Shown here: in pieces, positions 45,781-55,889 of the stretch
Layout of the letters: each line of letters begins with the position of its first letter
How positions within the stretch are numbered: the stretch's first letter is position 1
The notes under the pieces: model-generated
The model's input: the letters and a program-made list of their open reading frames with translations, nothing else
What the model was told of the DNA's origin: nothing
The model's database searches: none
Program-made: the position numbers and the translations under genes
From: Dendrobium chrysotoxum
Lineage: Eukaryota > Streptophyta > Magnoliopsida > Asparagales > Orchidaceae
Direction of reading: 5' to 3'
NCBI GenBank assembly: GCA_019925795.1
Contig: CM034307.1
Location: 67,084,864-67,148,863 of the forward strand
DNA length: 64,000 nucleotides

Positions 45781-47111
45781 GTTCAAGGAAACCTAAGCCA
45801 GATCCAAATGTAGCTTCTCTTCCATCTCCTCCTCTAACCCTCCCTCACCACCCTCCTCAATTTCTTCGTCATCACATATGGTGAGAACCTGAAGAGTTTG
45901 GTCCTTACACCTATGCCCTGGCGTATACTTCTCATCACACCTGAAACACAACCCCTTGGCCCTCTTTTCCTGCATCTCCTTCTCCATCAACCTCTTGAAA
46001 TTACCCCCACTTCCTCCTCCTTATGTCTTCTCCTTGTTGGTCTCATGAAACCCTCCTGTTATCGGCCCCTTGGGTGCTAAATGAGTAATCATCATCCGGT
46101 ACGTGCCTTCTAAATTGCTACTCCTGGTTCCCCTCTCTATTTTTTTTTTATTTTCCACCAGTTGTGCTAACTTCATGGCCTCTCCCAAGTCACGAGGCAT
46201 CATGACTTTCACTGCTTCTCTGATGTATGCCTTGAGCCCCTTCATGAAATTCCTCTCCAAAGCAGACTCTGATAATCGATCCACCTAACTGGCCAGGTGC
46301 TCGAACCGCTTCCGGTAGTCTACCATTGATTTGTCTTGTACCAATGCGAAAAATTGCTCATAGAAGTCTCCTTCCTCATCAGTTTGGAAACGTTTTAATA
46401 AACAGTCATTGAATGCTATCCAACTCTGTATAGGCCTCCTCTGGTCCCTCCATTGGTACCATGACAATGTCTTCCCCTCCAAACATAGGCCCGTGGTTGC
46501 CAATTTCTCCTCATCCGTCAGCCCATTGACAGTGAAATACCTCTCCACCTTGTAAATCCACACATAGGCATTCTCCCCTTCAAATATTGGCATCTTCAAC
46601 TTTCTCACCTTCGGATCTCCCCTGTTTCCCCGTATTTCGCCATAGCTTCCCCTTTTCTAAGTGTTTTGTTCCCCCCATGTCTCCCGGCCTTCCCTACACA
46701 CTCATCTTCAAACCCTTCTTCACTTTCTTCCCTCTTTTCTCCAAAACCAGCACCCTTCCTTCCATAATTTCTCTCTTTTCTCCCCAAATCAACCCCCCCT
46801 TTCTCCATGTTCCCTATTCCCACGCCTCTCTCCATACCTTCCCCCTTTCTCCTCAATGATTTTCCGCCGCTTTCCCTCCTACGAAAATCAGAATTCGTAG
46901 TTCTTCCCATTGGCCCCTTTGCCTCTGAAGCCGCCACTTGAATTTGATTCTCTAAAATCTTCTTCATCATAAGATGAAGATCAGAAACTTTGTCTTCCAT
47001 TGACGAAACCTTGCCTTCCATGGATGAGAGTCGATCTTCCATCGTGGCTTTGATTTGGCCCATCTCCCCTTCGAAACGTTCCTCCAACGCATCAACTTTC
47101 TTGGCCGCCAT
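45781..47111 (-). pseudogene. gag of the chromovirus-like element
   Basis: It starts at 47111 with MAAKKVDALEERFEGEMGQI, then a heptad-rich coiled coil (RLSSMEGKVSSMEDKVSDLHLMMKKI). The capsid-like part follows: MPIFEGENAYVWIYKVERYF, LCLEGKTLSWYQWRDQRRPI, and FYEQFFALVQDKSMVDYRKRFEHLAS. The zinc knuckle is intact in sequence as CFRCDEKYTPGHRC near 45950-45910. At least three frame breaks are present. Both gag-only elements at 53-57 kb encode relatives of this protein. Confidence 0.85.
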
Positions 47112-47242
47112 CTCTCTTCGGATTTTTGTGGATTAAAAAATCTGGACTTGGATCTCAAAAATCAGCAACTTCCTCCTTCACCGACCAAAATTCAGCCGCT
47201 GAAACTTGCCAAAAATAGCCCTCCAACGGTCCCAAGACTTGC

Positions 47243-47254
47243 TCTGATACCAAT
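47243..47254 (-). promoter_or_regulatory. Primer-binding site (initiator Met-tRNA)
   Basis: On the - strand TGGTATCAGAGC, an exact match to the common plant initiator-Met primer site, begins three bases after the 5' LTR. Confidence 0.88.
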
Positions 47255-47257
47255 TTG

Positions 47258-47786
47258 ATAGGAAATACTTAAGTTTGCAAGTAACCCTAATGGGAATACT
47301 TGAGTTCGCAAGCAAACCTAACAATAATCTATAAAAACAACGAGAAAAATAGAAGAATTTGGGTAGAAGCAATCAAAATCAGTAGATAATTTTATAGAAA
47401 TCAAAGCGAAGCAAGAACGAAACTGAGATACAACTGATCTTCAATTCAAGAGGAGGATTTTTCTCTCCCAATCTCTAGATGAGAAGTCTAGAGCCCAAGA
47501 CACCAAAGAGAACTCCAAGAGAAATAATAATCATGCCTGCCCTAACCCTAGCCTCCCATGTTCTTTAAATACAATTCTTCCTAATAAACAACTTCCTAAC
47601 ATAAACCAAATTCAAAATTATTTCCTAAAGCCTTTGCCGCCTCTCTCACTTTCTCTGATTTCCGCCTCATTGGGGGCCCACCTTGCTTGGGAGGCAACTT
47701 AAGGAGGCGGCTTTGCCCGCCTCCTATAAAACTGAACCAACCCCTCCTGGGCCGATTTGGTTGGTTCAATTCTAGGGGGAATCACA
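47258..47786 (-). repeat. 5' LTR of the chromovirus-like element
   Basis: 529 bp, partner of 41892-42420. It contains a TATTTAAAG promoter-like motif on the - strand near 47565. Confidence 0.92.
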
Positions 47787-49143
47787 ATGCTCACCCTACG
47801 GTAGAGGAGTAAAAATATGAGATGCAACCATTCATCAAGCTAACTAGAATTTGACAAGTCACACAGTCTATGTCAGAGATCATTAATTGTTGTAATTTTG
47901 CTTTTATCCAATGCAGCATTTTTTGTAACCCTCAAGAGGAACATTGTGGATCTTTTAGTACTTTCAATATAGACATTTTAGCTAGTAGACTATTTTTTTT
48001 AGAGTTTTTCCCCCTTTTCTTTACATTCTCACATAGGTTCTTGAGTTACAACCCATAAGGTCGACTGTGATCCATTAATAAACTTAAATAAAAACATTAG
48101 GATTCTTTTGGATGACCATCAAACAAGATGCTCTCACGTTTGCAAGAATATTCATATGAAGCCTGGGCCTTTCTAAGATTCCACACTGTATGGTTTAAGA
48201 GCTCTAACCAATCAATTGGATGAATTTCTTCATACTGATGTTAGTTGACTTTACAAAGGAAAAAAAAAAGTGTCAGGATACCATGATGTCTTTAGAAAAT
48301 GGGTGAAAGCAAAATTTCAGCTAAAACAATTACCAATGCTATTATCAGAACCATGACAATTGCCTTTGAATGACCACACTCCCTACATGTCACAAGACAG
48401 TGAAGGGTGCAAAGTACTAAAGACCTTGAATGCATCCCACCTAAAATCATATTAGGCTTTGAAGGAAAGCTTCTTTGCCAAGGTTTTGAATTTATTATTT
48501 GTTAAGTTCAAGGTTTACCTTATAATAAGGGCTACAACTAAATGGGGGACGAGTGTACCAAGCAGCTCCAAGATCATCTTGCCTTAAAGTGCAGTTTCAG
48601 GCAAAAGTGTATACATGGAATTCTGTCAAATTGCAATTAAAAGAGAAGCCACCTGGTAGAGCATTAGTAGAACCAAAGGCGAATCAAAATTGGCGCATAT
48701 ATATATCTATTTGTGTCAATAGTCCAACTCATTTTCAACTAAAAAATGAGTCGAGGGCAACTTAATTTTTAAAAATTTAACGGCACATAAAATCAAACAC
48801 TTCTCTTAATAAACTGTCATGTAATAATTTTTCTTCTCCTTCATTAGTCATGCTGAAAGAATGGTTTTTTTTTTTAACATCATAAATTATATATATATAT
48901 GTCACACCATCTGCTCTTCTACCATTTGTTAAGAAGTTTAAAACCACAAGGAGACCATAATTATTAGCCTAATAAACTTAAATGAGGGCCAAATATTTGA
49001 TATTCCAAAATATTTTTCACCAATATTAAACCCAAAAACCCAACACTCTAATGTGCCCCTAGAAAAAGAATTATATTAATTTAGGAACAACACATGCATA
49101 AATAACAATGACTGATCTATAGGACAGATTATACTGAAATCCA
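47787..49143. other. No gene recognised
   Basis: AT-rich intergenic sequence downstream of the FAR1-type gene. The small frames at 47870-48058 and 48553-48765 show no domain. The part next to 49143 should contain that gene's 3' UTR. Confidence 0.45.
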
Positions 49144-51267
49144 TCAAAACAAAAGGTTGTTCGCTTCTACTGCATTACTCTGTTGCAGATTATGGACAAT
49201 GATGACGTCTTCTAGTTGCTTATCTGGTGTAGCATTTGGCAATGTATTTTCAGTTTCTTGCATGCACCTATCAAGCCTACGCTCAACAAGGTCAAGGGCT
49301 TCTTTCGAGAAGACACTTTTAACCACAACTGCAATGGCCTTACGTACAACCTGAAAGTAATGAAGATCTAAAACAGTTTGATCTTCAGCGTCAAGATGCT
49401 GGTCTGCTGCCACTCCATCTTTGGCGTGCTTTGACCACCTCTTGAGCAGGTATCGAGTTGGAATGTGAAGAATGTTGTTGTAGTTAAGAACCTTCAGTGC
49501 ATGCATGCAAAGAATTCCCATTGATTCAAACTTGTTGCAGCTGCATGCAACTGAGACATTTGATGAATCAAACTCGACAAGACCAAAAGAACGTTTCTGG
49601 GGAATGGAGACCCTGAAAGTGTAAACGTTTCTCTCTATTCCAACAGGTTCACAGAGACAGGCAAGCTGGCTTTTATACTCTTCTTCGAAATCCTTGTATA
49701 TTGCTCTTGTATAAGATTCCGCAGCTTCCACTAGTGTTGGTATATCAGCTAGCAGGGCAGATTTACAAACCCTTGATTCATGATCTTCACATAATTCCTT
49801 CTCGCGAAGCTGATTCAATGCCCTATGATACTGCACCATGAATTTTGAAGGAGGCAACTTCCTATAGAATAACATTTTGAAATTGTTGTTCATGGTATCT
49901 CTCCATTCCTTGGTTGTCATGGTAGCACAAAATGATTTTTTGCAGTATACCAATGACCACTTCTCTCTAGCCGCATATAAATCTTCTAACCATCTATTGT
50001 TCATGAGACCATACTTGGATATCAGATTTTCCCATGCTTTGTAGAAATCAACTTCAGAGGAACCTTCACATAAACAATTCTCGAAGTCTCTCTCAAAGCT
50101 GGGGTCACGACTGAAAATATGTGGAATAATTTTTGGAGCATTTTCAAGAATATGCCATAAGCAAAACTGGTGATACGTTTCAGGCATTGACATGACAATT
50201 GCCTTTGACATTGCGTCACATTGATCAGTCAAGATTGTTTTTGGTTGTTTTCCAGACATTGCTTCCAAAAAGGTCTTGAACAACCAATAGAACGACTCAA
50301 TAGTCTCATCCAAGAGTAGAGCAGCACCAAATACAACAATTTGCTTGTGATGATTTATACCAATAAATGGAGCAAAGGGTATGTCATAAATGCTCACCCG
50401 GTATGTGGTATCAAATAAAATTGAATCACCAAAGTAACTATAATCAAATATAGATCGAGCATCTGTCCAAAAAAAGTTGGTAGGCCGGTCCTTTTCATCG
50501 AGCTGCACTGCATAACAGAAAGTAGGATCCTCCGATTGCTTGGCTTTCAGGAAATCCAAGATGAATTGTGGATCTCCCTTCTCAAGGTCTCTGGTCCGAT
50601 TGCTTTGCAACAAATTGCAGCTCTGGTTCTTGTAAAGAAACACTGCACTTTCTGCACAGCGAGCGTTCACTACCTGACCACCACATGTTTGGACCGGTTT
50701 GATGCCCATATAGTCCGAATCACTTATAAACGCACGATGGGGAGGGAACTTTGCTCTATGGGACCTCAACATGTGTATCTTATTTGGGCTTGCAAGTGGA
50801 TGATTATGATCATCAATGTACTTGCTTATAGTCCATGCATTATCACGGGTAACTTTCAATTCAATGCGAGCCAAACAATTTGTTCTCTCAATTGCCCGTG
50901 GCTTTTTTGTTATGTGTGTACGATGTTCCTGCCGTGTGCCTTCATTGCTACACAAGTAGTGTCTATCCCGAATACTCCCATCCTTCCTTCGTGAAAGATG
51001 ACCTTTTCGAACACTAAAACCTTTTCTCTTTGCATAAGAATTATAAAAATCATAAGCTTGTTCTTCCGAATTGAAGAGCATTCCAACCTTTGGCTCTAAC
51101 TGTGAATTGCTGACCCCTTCCTGAGCAAGAATTCCGTCTGTGAGCTTCACTTCTTTTGAAACAAATATGCCAGAACCACCATCAAGTTCCCTGGAAGTGT
51201 CAGATGCAGAAGATATAGCATTCCCCGCCGAAATGCTTTCCTTCAGCTTCCGTATTTCACTTGCCAT
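49144..51267 (-). CDS. FHY3/FAR1-family protein (FAR1-related sequence), 707 aa
   Basis: Members of this family are nuclear, transposase-derived transcription factors; the founders act in phytochrome A signalling. Domains: a FAR1 DNA-binding zinc-finger region at about residues 66-160 (FNSEEQAYDFYNSYAKRKGFSVRKG, with Cys106, Cys131, His154 and His156 as likely metal ligands); a MULE transposase-like domain at about 280-375, including LFDTTYR (Asp286) and ILTDQCDAM (Asp348); then a helical region; and a SWIM finger Cys575-x-Cys577-x9-Cys587-x-His589 (ACSCNKFESMGILCMHA). The position expected for the third acidic residue reads TTKEWRDTMN, with Asp457 where relatives usually have Glu. The frame is a single intact exon of normal length. 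Which FRS subgroup it belongs to cannot be decided here. Confidence 0.93.
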   Translation of the reverse strand: MASEIRKLKESISAGNAISSASDTSRELDGGSGIFVSKEVKLTDGILAQEGVSNSQLEPKVGMLFNSEEQAYDFYNSYAKRKGFSVRKGHLSRRKDGSIRDRHYLCSNEGTRQEHRTHITKKPRAIERTNCLARIELKVTRDNAWTISKYIDDHNHPLASPNKIHMLRSHRAKFPPHRAFISDSDYMGIKPVQTCGGQVVNARCAESAVFLYKNQSCNLLQSNRTRDLEKGDPQFILDFLKAKQSEDPTFCYAVQLDEKDRPTNFFWTDARSIFDYSYFGDSILFDTTYRVSIYDIPFAPFIGINHHKQIVVFGAALLLDETIESFYWLFKTFLEAMSGKQPKTILTDQCDAMSKAIVMSMPETYHQFCLWHILENAPKIIPHIFSRDPSFERDFENCLCEGSSEVDFYKAWENLISKYGLMNNRWLEDLYAAREKWSLVYCKKSFCATMTTKEWRDTMNNNFKMLFYRKLPPSKFMVQYHRALNQLREKELCEDHESRVCKSALLADIPTLVEAAESYTRAIYKDFEEEYKSQLACLCEPVGIERNVYTFRVSIPQKRSFGLVEFDSSNVSVACSCNKFESMGILCMHALKVLNYNNILHIPTRYLLKRWSKHAKDGVAADQHLDAEDQTVLDLHYFQVVRKAIAVVVKSVFSKEALDLVERRLDRCMQETENTLPNATPDKQLEDVIIVHNLQQSNAVEANNLLF

Positions 51268-51660
51268 TCCAGGAAGTCGCTTACAGCTTTCAGCTATCTA
51301 TCATTTCCTAGACATTATTTTAAATGGTAACATTATTCTGAAAAAAAAACTGGCCATTTTACTCAATATCCCATTCCTGAAAAGAAGTTCAGAACCTGCA
51401 AAACCATGCGAAGGACAAACTGTTACAGTAGAACCAAGTAAAGAGACTTTAAAAAAGGCATAAAAGAAGACGTTACAGTAGCACCTACTTAGAACAAGAA
51501 ACAGATGATCGAGTTGTATGTGCAACTGCAATAGCAAGTGCACTATCCACAAATGCAGCGGGTAGATAAAATCAATGGAAAAGTCACGAGGAGAAGGATA
51601 GACAAACGTGAATTGTAGTGGTGAATAAAGACTTAAATTTAGAAGAAAACCCACCCAAAT
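51268..51660 (-). promoter_or_regulatory. Upstream region or leader of the FAR1-type gene
   Basis: On the - strand a T-rich tract ends in GGTTTTGCAG at about 51397-51406, which looks like a splice acceptor for a 5'-UTR intron about 130 bases before the ATG. No matching donor is certain. The frame 51301-51654 (117 codons) overlaps this stretch and shows no domain. Confidence 0.35.
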
Positions 51661-53039
51661 TTGTAATTTAGATATAATAGTAAAATATTAAACATTTTAA
51701 ATATTATAACCAACTATTTATGACAAAGATAAATATTATATCAAATTAAATGTTATATGCCTAATAATTCAGAACACTATCAATTCAATATTTTTTGCAA
51801 GTGATAAAAGTAAATTGATTATAACCAACTATTTAGATTCTTCTAATATATAATTTACAAAATACACATAAGTTACAATCATAACTAGAACGGCATGATG
51901 GTTACCATGTCAACTCTTAAGCATACTATTGATACAAGTGTATATCTTTGTAAATATTAAACGATTACCATCATTGAATAAATCAACATAATTACAAAAT
52001 TTACTGTAAAAACTAGAATTTAAAAAAAATAATTAGAAAAATGAGAAAAATGGCCCATGGCCGTCTTAAGGGGGGTCATTTTAGTCTCATACCATTTAAT
52101 GCGCTCAAATTGGCCCCGAAACTCTTCAAAATTGATATGAATTAATCCCACCATAAGAATTTTTATTTACATGAATGGAAGCTTCACACATCGAAAGTGA
52201 CGAAAGTACATAACCCTTTTATATTTTTCTTCAATATAGCTTCTCATTTCTTTTTTTATTTATTATAATCTCTAATTTCATTTCTTACATGAGCTGGCGA
52301 GGCAATACCCATTGCTAAATATCGGTAGTTGAGGCGTGTGGAGGCTTGAATGAGAAAAACAAGACTACAATGAGCAACATACAGAAAATAGAGACCATGC
52401 TTCTATCAAGGATGCTACGTCTGACAATAGAGGAGGAAAAAGGCTGATGATGGCTGTTGAGGTTGTCCATAGAGATGTCGTGTGTTGCAGTTGAAGGTTG
52501 TGTAAGGACTGATAAAAAAGTATAGTACTTTGCCAAAGATCATTGGTAGGTCTTTTGTTGAATTTTTTTTAAAGGTAGATAATGGCTCAATGGCACTAAT
52601 CTAGAGTGATAAGGTCAAGACAAAATTTGAAAAAGTATTAGGGGTGGCAGCTCGGCGACCAGATGCACAAGCAAGCATCGATAAGGAGGATCTAAATGAG
52701 ATAATTTTTCAATCCACCTTATGATACGTTTCTTGCAAAGTTCACAAATGTTGAGGCATTTGTAGATTGATTAATTTATTTTTGTATTTGAAAAAAATGT
52801 TGAGTCATTTATAATTTTTTTTTTTAGTTAATAAGATTTTGTAGAAAATTTATTCTTAGTTATTGTAAGGTTTACAAATTTTTTATTCATTGATTTCATC
52901 ACAAAGTGTTTGAACATCAAAATGAAATGAGATAATTGACAGGTAAAGTAGGAAACGTTGAGAATTTTAATGATAGATTATGCTATGCAGTTTCTTCATG
53001 GTTTGAAGATGCAATAATTTATAGTAATTTTTAATGGTT
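51661..53039. other. No gene recognised
   Basis: AT-rich sequence with poly-T and poly-A tracts. No domain was recognised. The right end may hold further remains of the MULE that becomes readable at 53085. Confidence 0.4.
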
Positions 53040-53084
53040 TGACTGCGATATTTAATGTGGAAACATAAAATGATAATAATAGGA

Positions 53085-53160
53085 ATTTAGAGGTAAATGA
53101 AAGTAGTGGCGATGATGATGAAAACTATGAGTATGATGGGTCGAATAATTATGAGGAATT
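53085..53160 (+). pseudogene. MULE transposase relic, part 1 (acidic N-terminus)
   Basis: It reads VNESSGDDDENYEYDGSNNYEE and is interrupted at 53160 by the outer LTR element. It continues at 61028 as FHDSDDE in the same frame once the element and one GAATT are set aside. Acidic stretches of this kind precede the DNA-binding part of many plant MULE transposases. Confidence 0.6.
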
Positions 53161-53789
53161 TGTTACAGCTGCAGGCCAAGGGAGGCAGACTGGCCGGCCC
53201 AGAAGGCAGTGGCAGGAGCGGAGCCTGGAAACCAAATCCATGGAGATTTCAGCCCCTCTTGTGGGGCCCAACAAAGCAATAATTCATTATGTTAGGAGGG
53301 TAATTAAGGAGGGAATTAATTACAGAAAGATCTCCTATTTGAATTCGAATATGAGAGGGGAATTAATAAGGAAATAAGGCTGATTTTGGGGCTGGTTTGG
53401 AGGGGATTAATTAGGAGATGTTTCCTAATTAAAGAGGGCAGATTTTGGGGCTAATTAATTAGGAGATGTTTTCTAATTGAAGAGGGCAGATTTGGAGGGT
53501 GATTGTAGGAGGGCTGTTTTGGTATTTGTTGTTTATTATTTTCTATAAATAGTAGGCTTTATGTTATGTTTGGTATGGAGAATTTTATCTGAGAGTTATT
53601 GTAGTTTCTTTTTGTGAGAGCTTCCTAACAGCATCTAAGTTGTTTGGGAGATCCAATCTACCTCTCGAATTGTAGATCATATGTATATTGTTTTTTGTAT
53701 TGAAGTTATGATCCAAAATCAGCCATTGATATTAGTATTTCTATAGTTTTTCATTGTTTGTTTGTTGTTTTAATCTCCAAGACATATCA
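53161..53789 (+). repeat. 5' LTR of the outer element
   Basis: 629 bp. It carries two copies of a 50-60 bp unit (ATTAATTAGGAGATGTTTYC, then TAATT.AAGAGGGCAGA), whereas the 3' LTR carries three. Confidence 0.85.
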
Positions 53790-53792
53790 AAT

Positions 53793-53804
53793 TGGTATCA
53801 AAGC
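53793..53804 (+). promoter_or_regulatory. Primer-binding site of the outer element
   Basis: TGGTATCAAAGC, one base from the initiator-Met consensus, three bases after the LTR. Confidence 0.8.
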
Positions 53805-53818
53805 ACTTTTGGGGACCT

Positions 53819-54665
53819 ATGACGGCAAAGAAGGTGGAGGTGTTGGAAGGAAAAATAGAGCAAATTAGATCCCGGTTGGTGGAGAAGTTCTCAACCATTG
53901 AAGAAAGACTTTCATCCATGGAAGGAAGGCTCTCATCCATAGAGAACCGCTTTGAAAACTTAGAAGATATGATGAAGAAAATGATTGAGATGCAATTGAA
54001 AGCTTTACCGACGATTCCTAGGGCCAAACCAAAGAGAGAAAATTTTGGAGGAGATGGTGAGAAAGCTCATGGAGATGTGATCCAAAACCCCACCTATGGT
54101 TCCAATTACTAACCCTAACCAAGATTTGACTGTGATTCCCTTGGCCGAATCTAAGGGAAAGAAGATCGGATGGAAGGGGTTCGATGAGGAGAGTTTCGTC
54201 CATCAAGAGCCTCCTCCTAAGGCTCCGATAAAGAGTGGATCAGGGTTCCCAGAAGTAGCGATAGCAAGGAAGGAATTATGTGGTGGAGGTGGTGGAGTGG
54301 TTGACCATTATGAGAGGCATTTCAGGCAAGCGGAGTGAGCGACCGAAGATGGAGGGGGTCGAGTTGAACCATGGGATCATGCCATACAAAAATGGATGAA
54401 GAAAGGTGAGAGTCCCACCGTCGATACAAGGGGGAAACATGGAGGGAATCACGACAACCGCTACACTGAAGGAGGAAGTAGTTATTGGGGTTGTAGCGAT
54501 ACTAGAGTGAGGAAGTTGAGAATGCCAATATTTGAAGGGGAGAATGCCTATAGGTGGGTGTATTGGGTGGCGATGCATTTCATGGTGAATGGGTTGTATG
54601 AGGAGGAGAAGTTTACGGCTGCATGCCTATGTCTGGAGAGAAAAGCTCTAGCTTGGTTCCAGTGA
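53819..54665 (+). pseudogene. Truncated gag of the outer element
   Basis: The start is the ATG at 53819 (MTAKKVEVLEGKIEQIRSRL), followed by a long coiled coil (RLSSMEGRLSSIENRFENLEDMMKKM). The frame breaks at 54112, then resumes in other frames through HYERHFRQAE and VRKLRMPIFEGENAYRWVYWVAMHF...LCLERKALAWFQ, where it stops at 54665. The sequence then jumps to VPSFHLEDKVRLWGESIV, the far 3' end of pol in the relative at 42-47 kb. So the deletion removed half of gag, the zinc knuckle and all enzymatic domains. Confidence 0.82.
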
Positions 54666-54740
54666 ACGATAACATTACCGAGCAACTGAAGAAAGCCATA
54701 AACAGTGTCCCATCCTTCCACCTTGAGGACAAGGTGCGAC

Positions 54741-54753
54741 TTTGGGGGGAAAG
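54741..54753 (+). promoter_or_regulatory. Polypurine tract of the outer element
   Basis: TTTGGGGGGAAAG just before the 3' LTR, embedded in the retained HLEDKVRLWGES reading. Confidence 0.7.
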
Positions 54754-54755
54754 TA

Positions 54756-55295
54756 TAGTTACGACTGTAGGACAAGGGAGTCTGGGCTGGACCGGCCGGC
54801 CCAGCAGGTAGTGGAGGGGGCGGAAGCTGGAACCAAATCCAGGGAGATTTCGGCCCCACTTGTGGGACCCAACAAAATAATAATTCATTATGTTATGAGG
54901 GTAATTAAAAGGGAATTAATAAGGGAAAGATCTCCTATTTGGATTCAAATAGGAGAGGAAAATTAATAAGAAAAGAAGGCTAATTTAGGGGCCGATTTAG
55001 AGGGGATTAATTAGGAGATGTTTCCTAATTAAAGAGGGTAGATTTGAGGGCTGATTTGGAGAGGATTAATTAGGAGATGTTTTCTAATTGAAGAAGGCAG
55101 ATTTGGGGGCTGATTTGGAAGAGATTAATTAGTAGATGTTTCCTAATTGAAAAGGTCCGATTTGGGAGCTGATTGGGAGAGGGTTGTTTTGGTATTTGTT
55201 GTTTATTATTTATTATAACTAGTGTGGTTTATGTTATATTTCGTATGGAGAATTTTATCTTAGAGTTATTGTAGTTTTCTTTTTGTGAGGACTTC
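54756..55295 (+). repeat. 3' LTR of the outer element, first part
   Basis: Aligns with the start of the 5' LTR at 53161. It continues at 57672-57829 and 61016-61022. The unit ATTAATTAG.AGATGTT occurs three times (near 55007, 55066 and 55125), one more than in the 5' LTR. Confidence 0.85.
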
Positions 55296-55783
55296 TGTTA
55301 GACCGGTCCATTGGACCGGTCCAACCAGTCCGAAGGGACCGAAACAATGCGCAAAAGGGCGGAGGAGTTCCGCCTCCTGTACAAGTCGCGCGAGCCACAG
55401 ATCCACGGGAGCCATTTTTGGAAGGAATTTTAAGGAAGTTTAGGAGGGAAATTAAATGTAGGGACTGTTTAGAGATTTCCTTTCGATTTGTATGCATTAA
55501 ATACTTTGTTTTCCTAGGGTTAGGGCATCTTGAATTTGGTTGAAATTTGAGCTCTCTTAGGTTTAGGTTTTTCTTGGGCTCTAGCGGCGCTAGAGATTTA
55601 GGAGAGATCGATCCTCCTCTCGAATAGAGGATCAATTGTATCTTGCTATTTTTCGTTTCTATTTCATCAAATAATACAAATTATCTACTGTTTTTGTGGT
55701 TTTGTGTGGATTTTTGTGGAGAATTCTCGTTGTTTTCTAAAGATTGGTAGGAATTACTTGAGATCTTCAAGTGTTTCCTATCA
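55296..55783 (+). repeat. 5' LTR of the inner element
   Basis: 488 bp. Relative to the 3' LTR it carries a 12-bp duplication near its start, giving two GGTCC/GGACC palindromic motifs, including the 14-bp palindrome TTGGACCGGTCCAA (55311-55324). Confidence 0.92.
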
Positions 55784-55786
55784 AAT

Positions 55787-55798
55787 TGGTATCAGAGC
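55787..55798 (+). promoter_or_regulatory. Primer-binding site of the inner element
   Basis: TGGTATCAGAGC, exact initiator-Met consensus, three bases after the 5' LTR. Confidence 0.9.
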
Positions 55799-55889
55799 AA
55801 GTCTTGGGACCATTGGTGGGCTGATTTTGACAAATTTCAGCGGCAAAGTTCATCCGGAAAAAGTTTTTCTTGTTATTTTTGAAAGAAAT

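Larger units (their letters stand above)
41892..47786 (-). mobile_element. Near-complete Ty3/gypsy chromovirus-like element (5895 bp)
   Basis: Both LTRs are exactly 529 bp (41892-42420 and 47258-47786), with TG...CA ends. Reading on the - strand: 5' LTR, primer-binding site, gag, protease, RT, RNase H, integrase, a chromodomain-like tail and a polypurine tract. The order RT-RNase H-integrase defines Ty3/gypsy, and the chromodomain-like tail suggests a chromovirus, perhaps Reina-like from its small size. About 20 differences in the first 230 LTR bases (by eye) and many frame breaks show an old, inactive copy. The 5-bp flanks (CACAC and ATGCT) do not match. Confidence 0.88.

Noticed and set aside
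51301..51654. 117-codon frame upstream of the FAR1-type gene
   Set aside because: Hydrophobic composition from a T-rich leader or intron; no domain.
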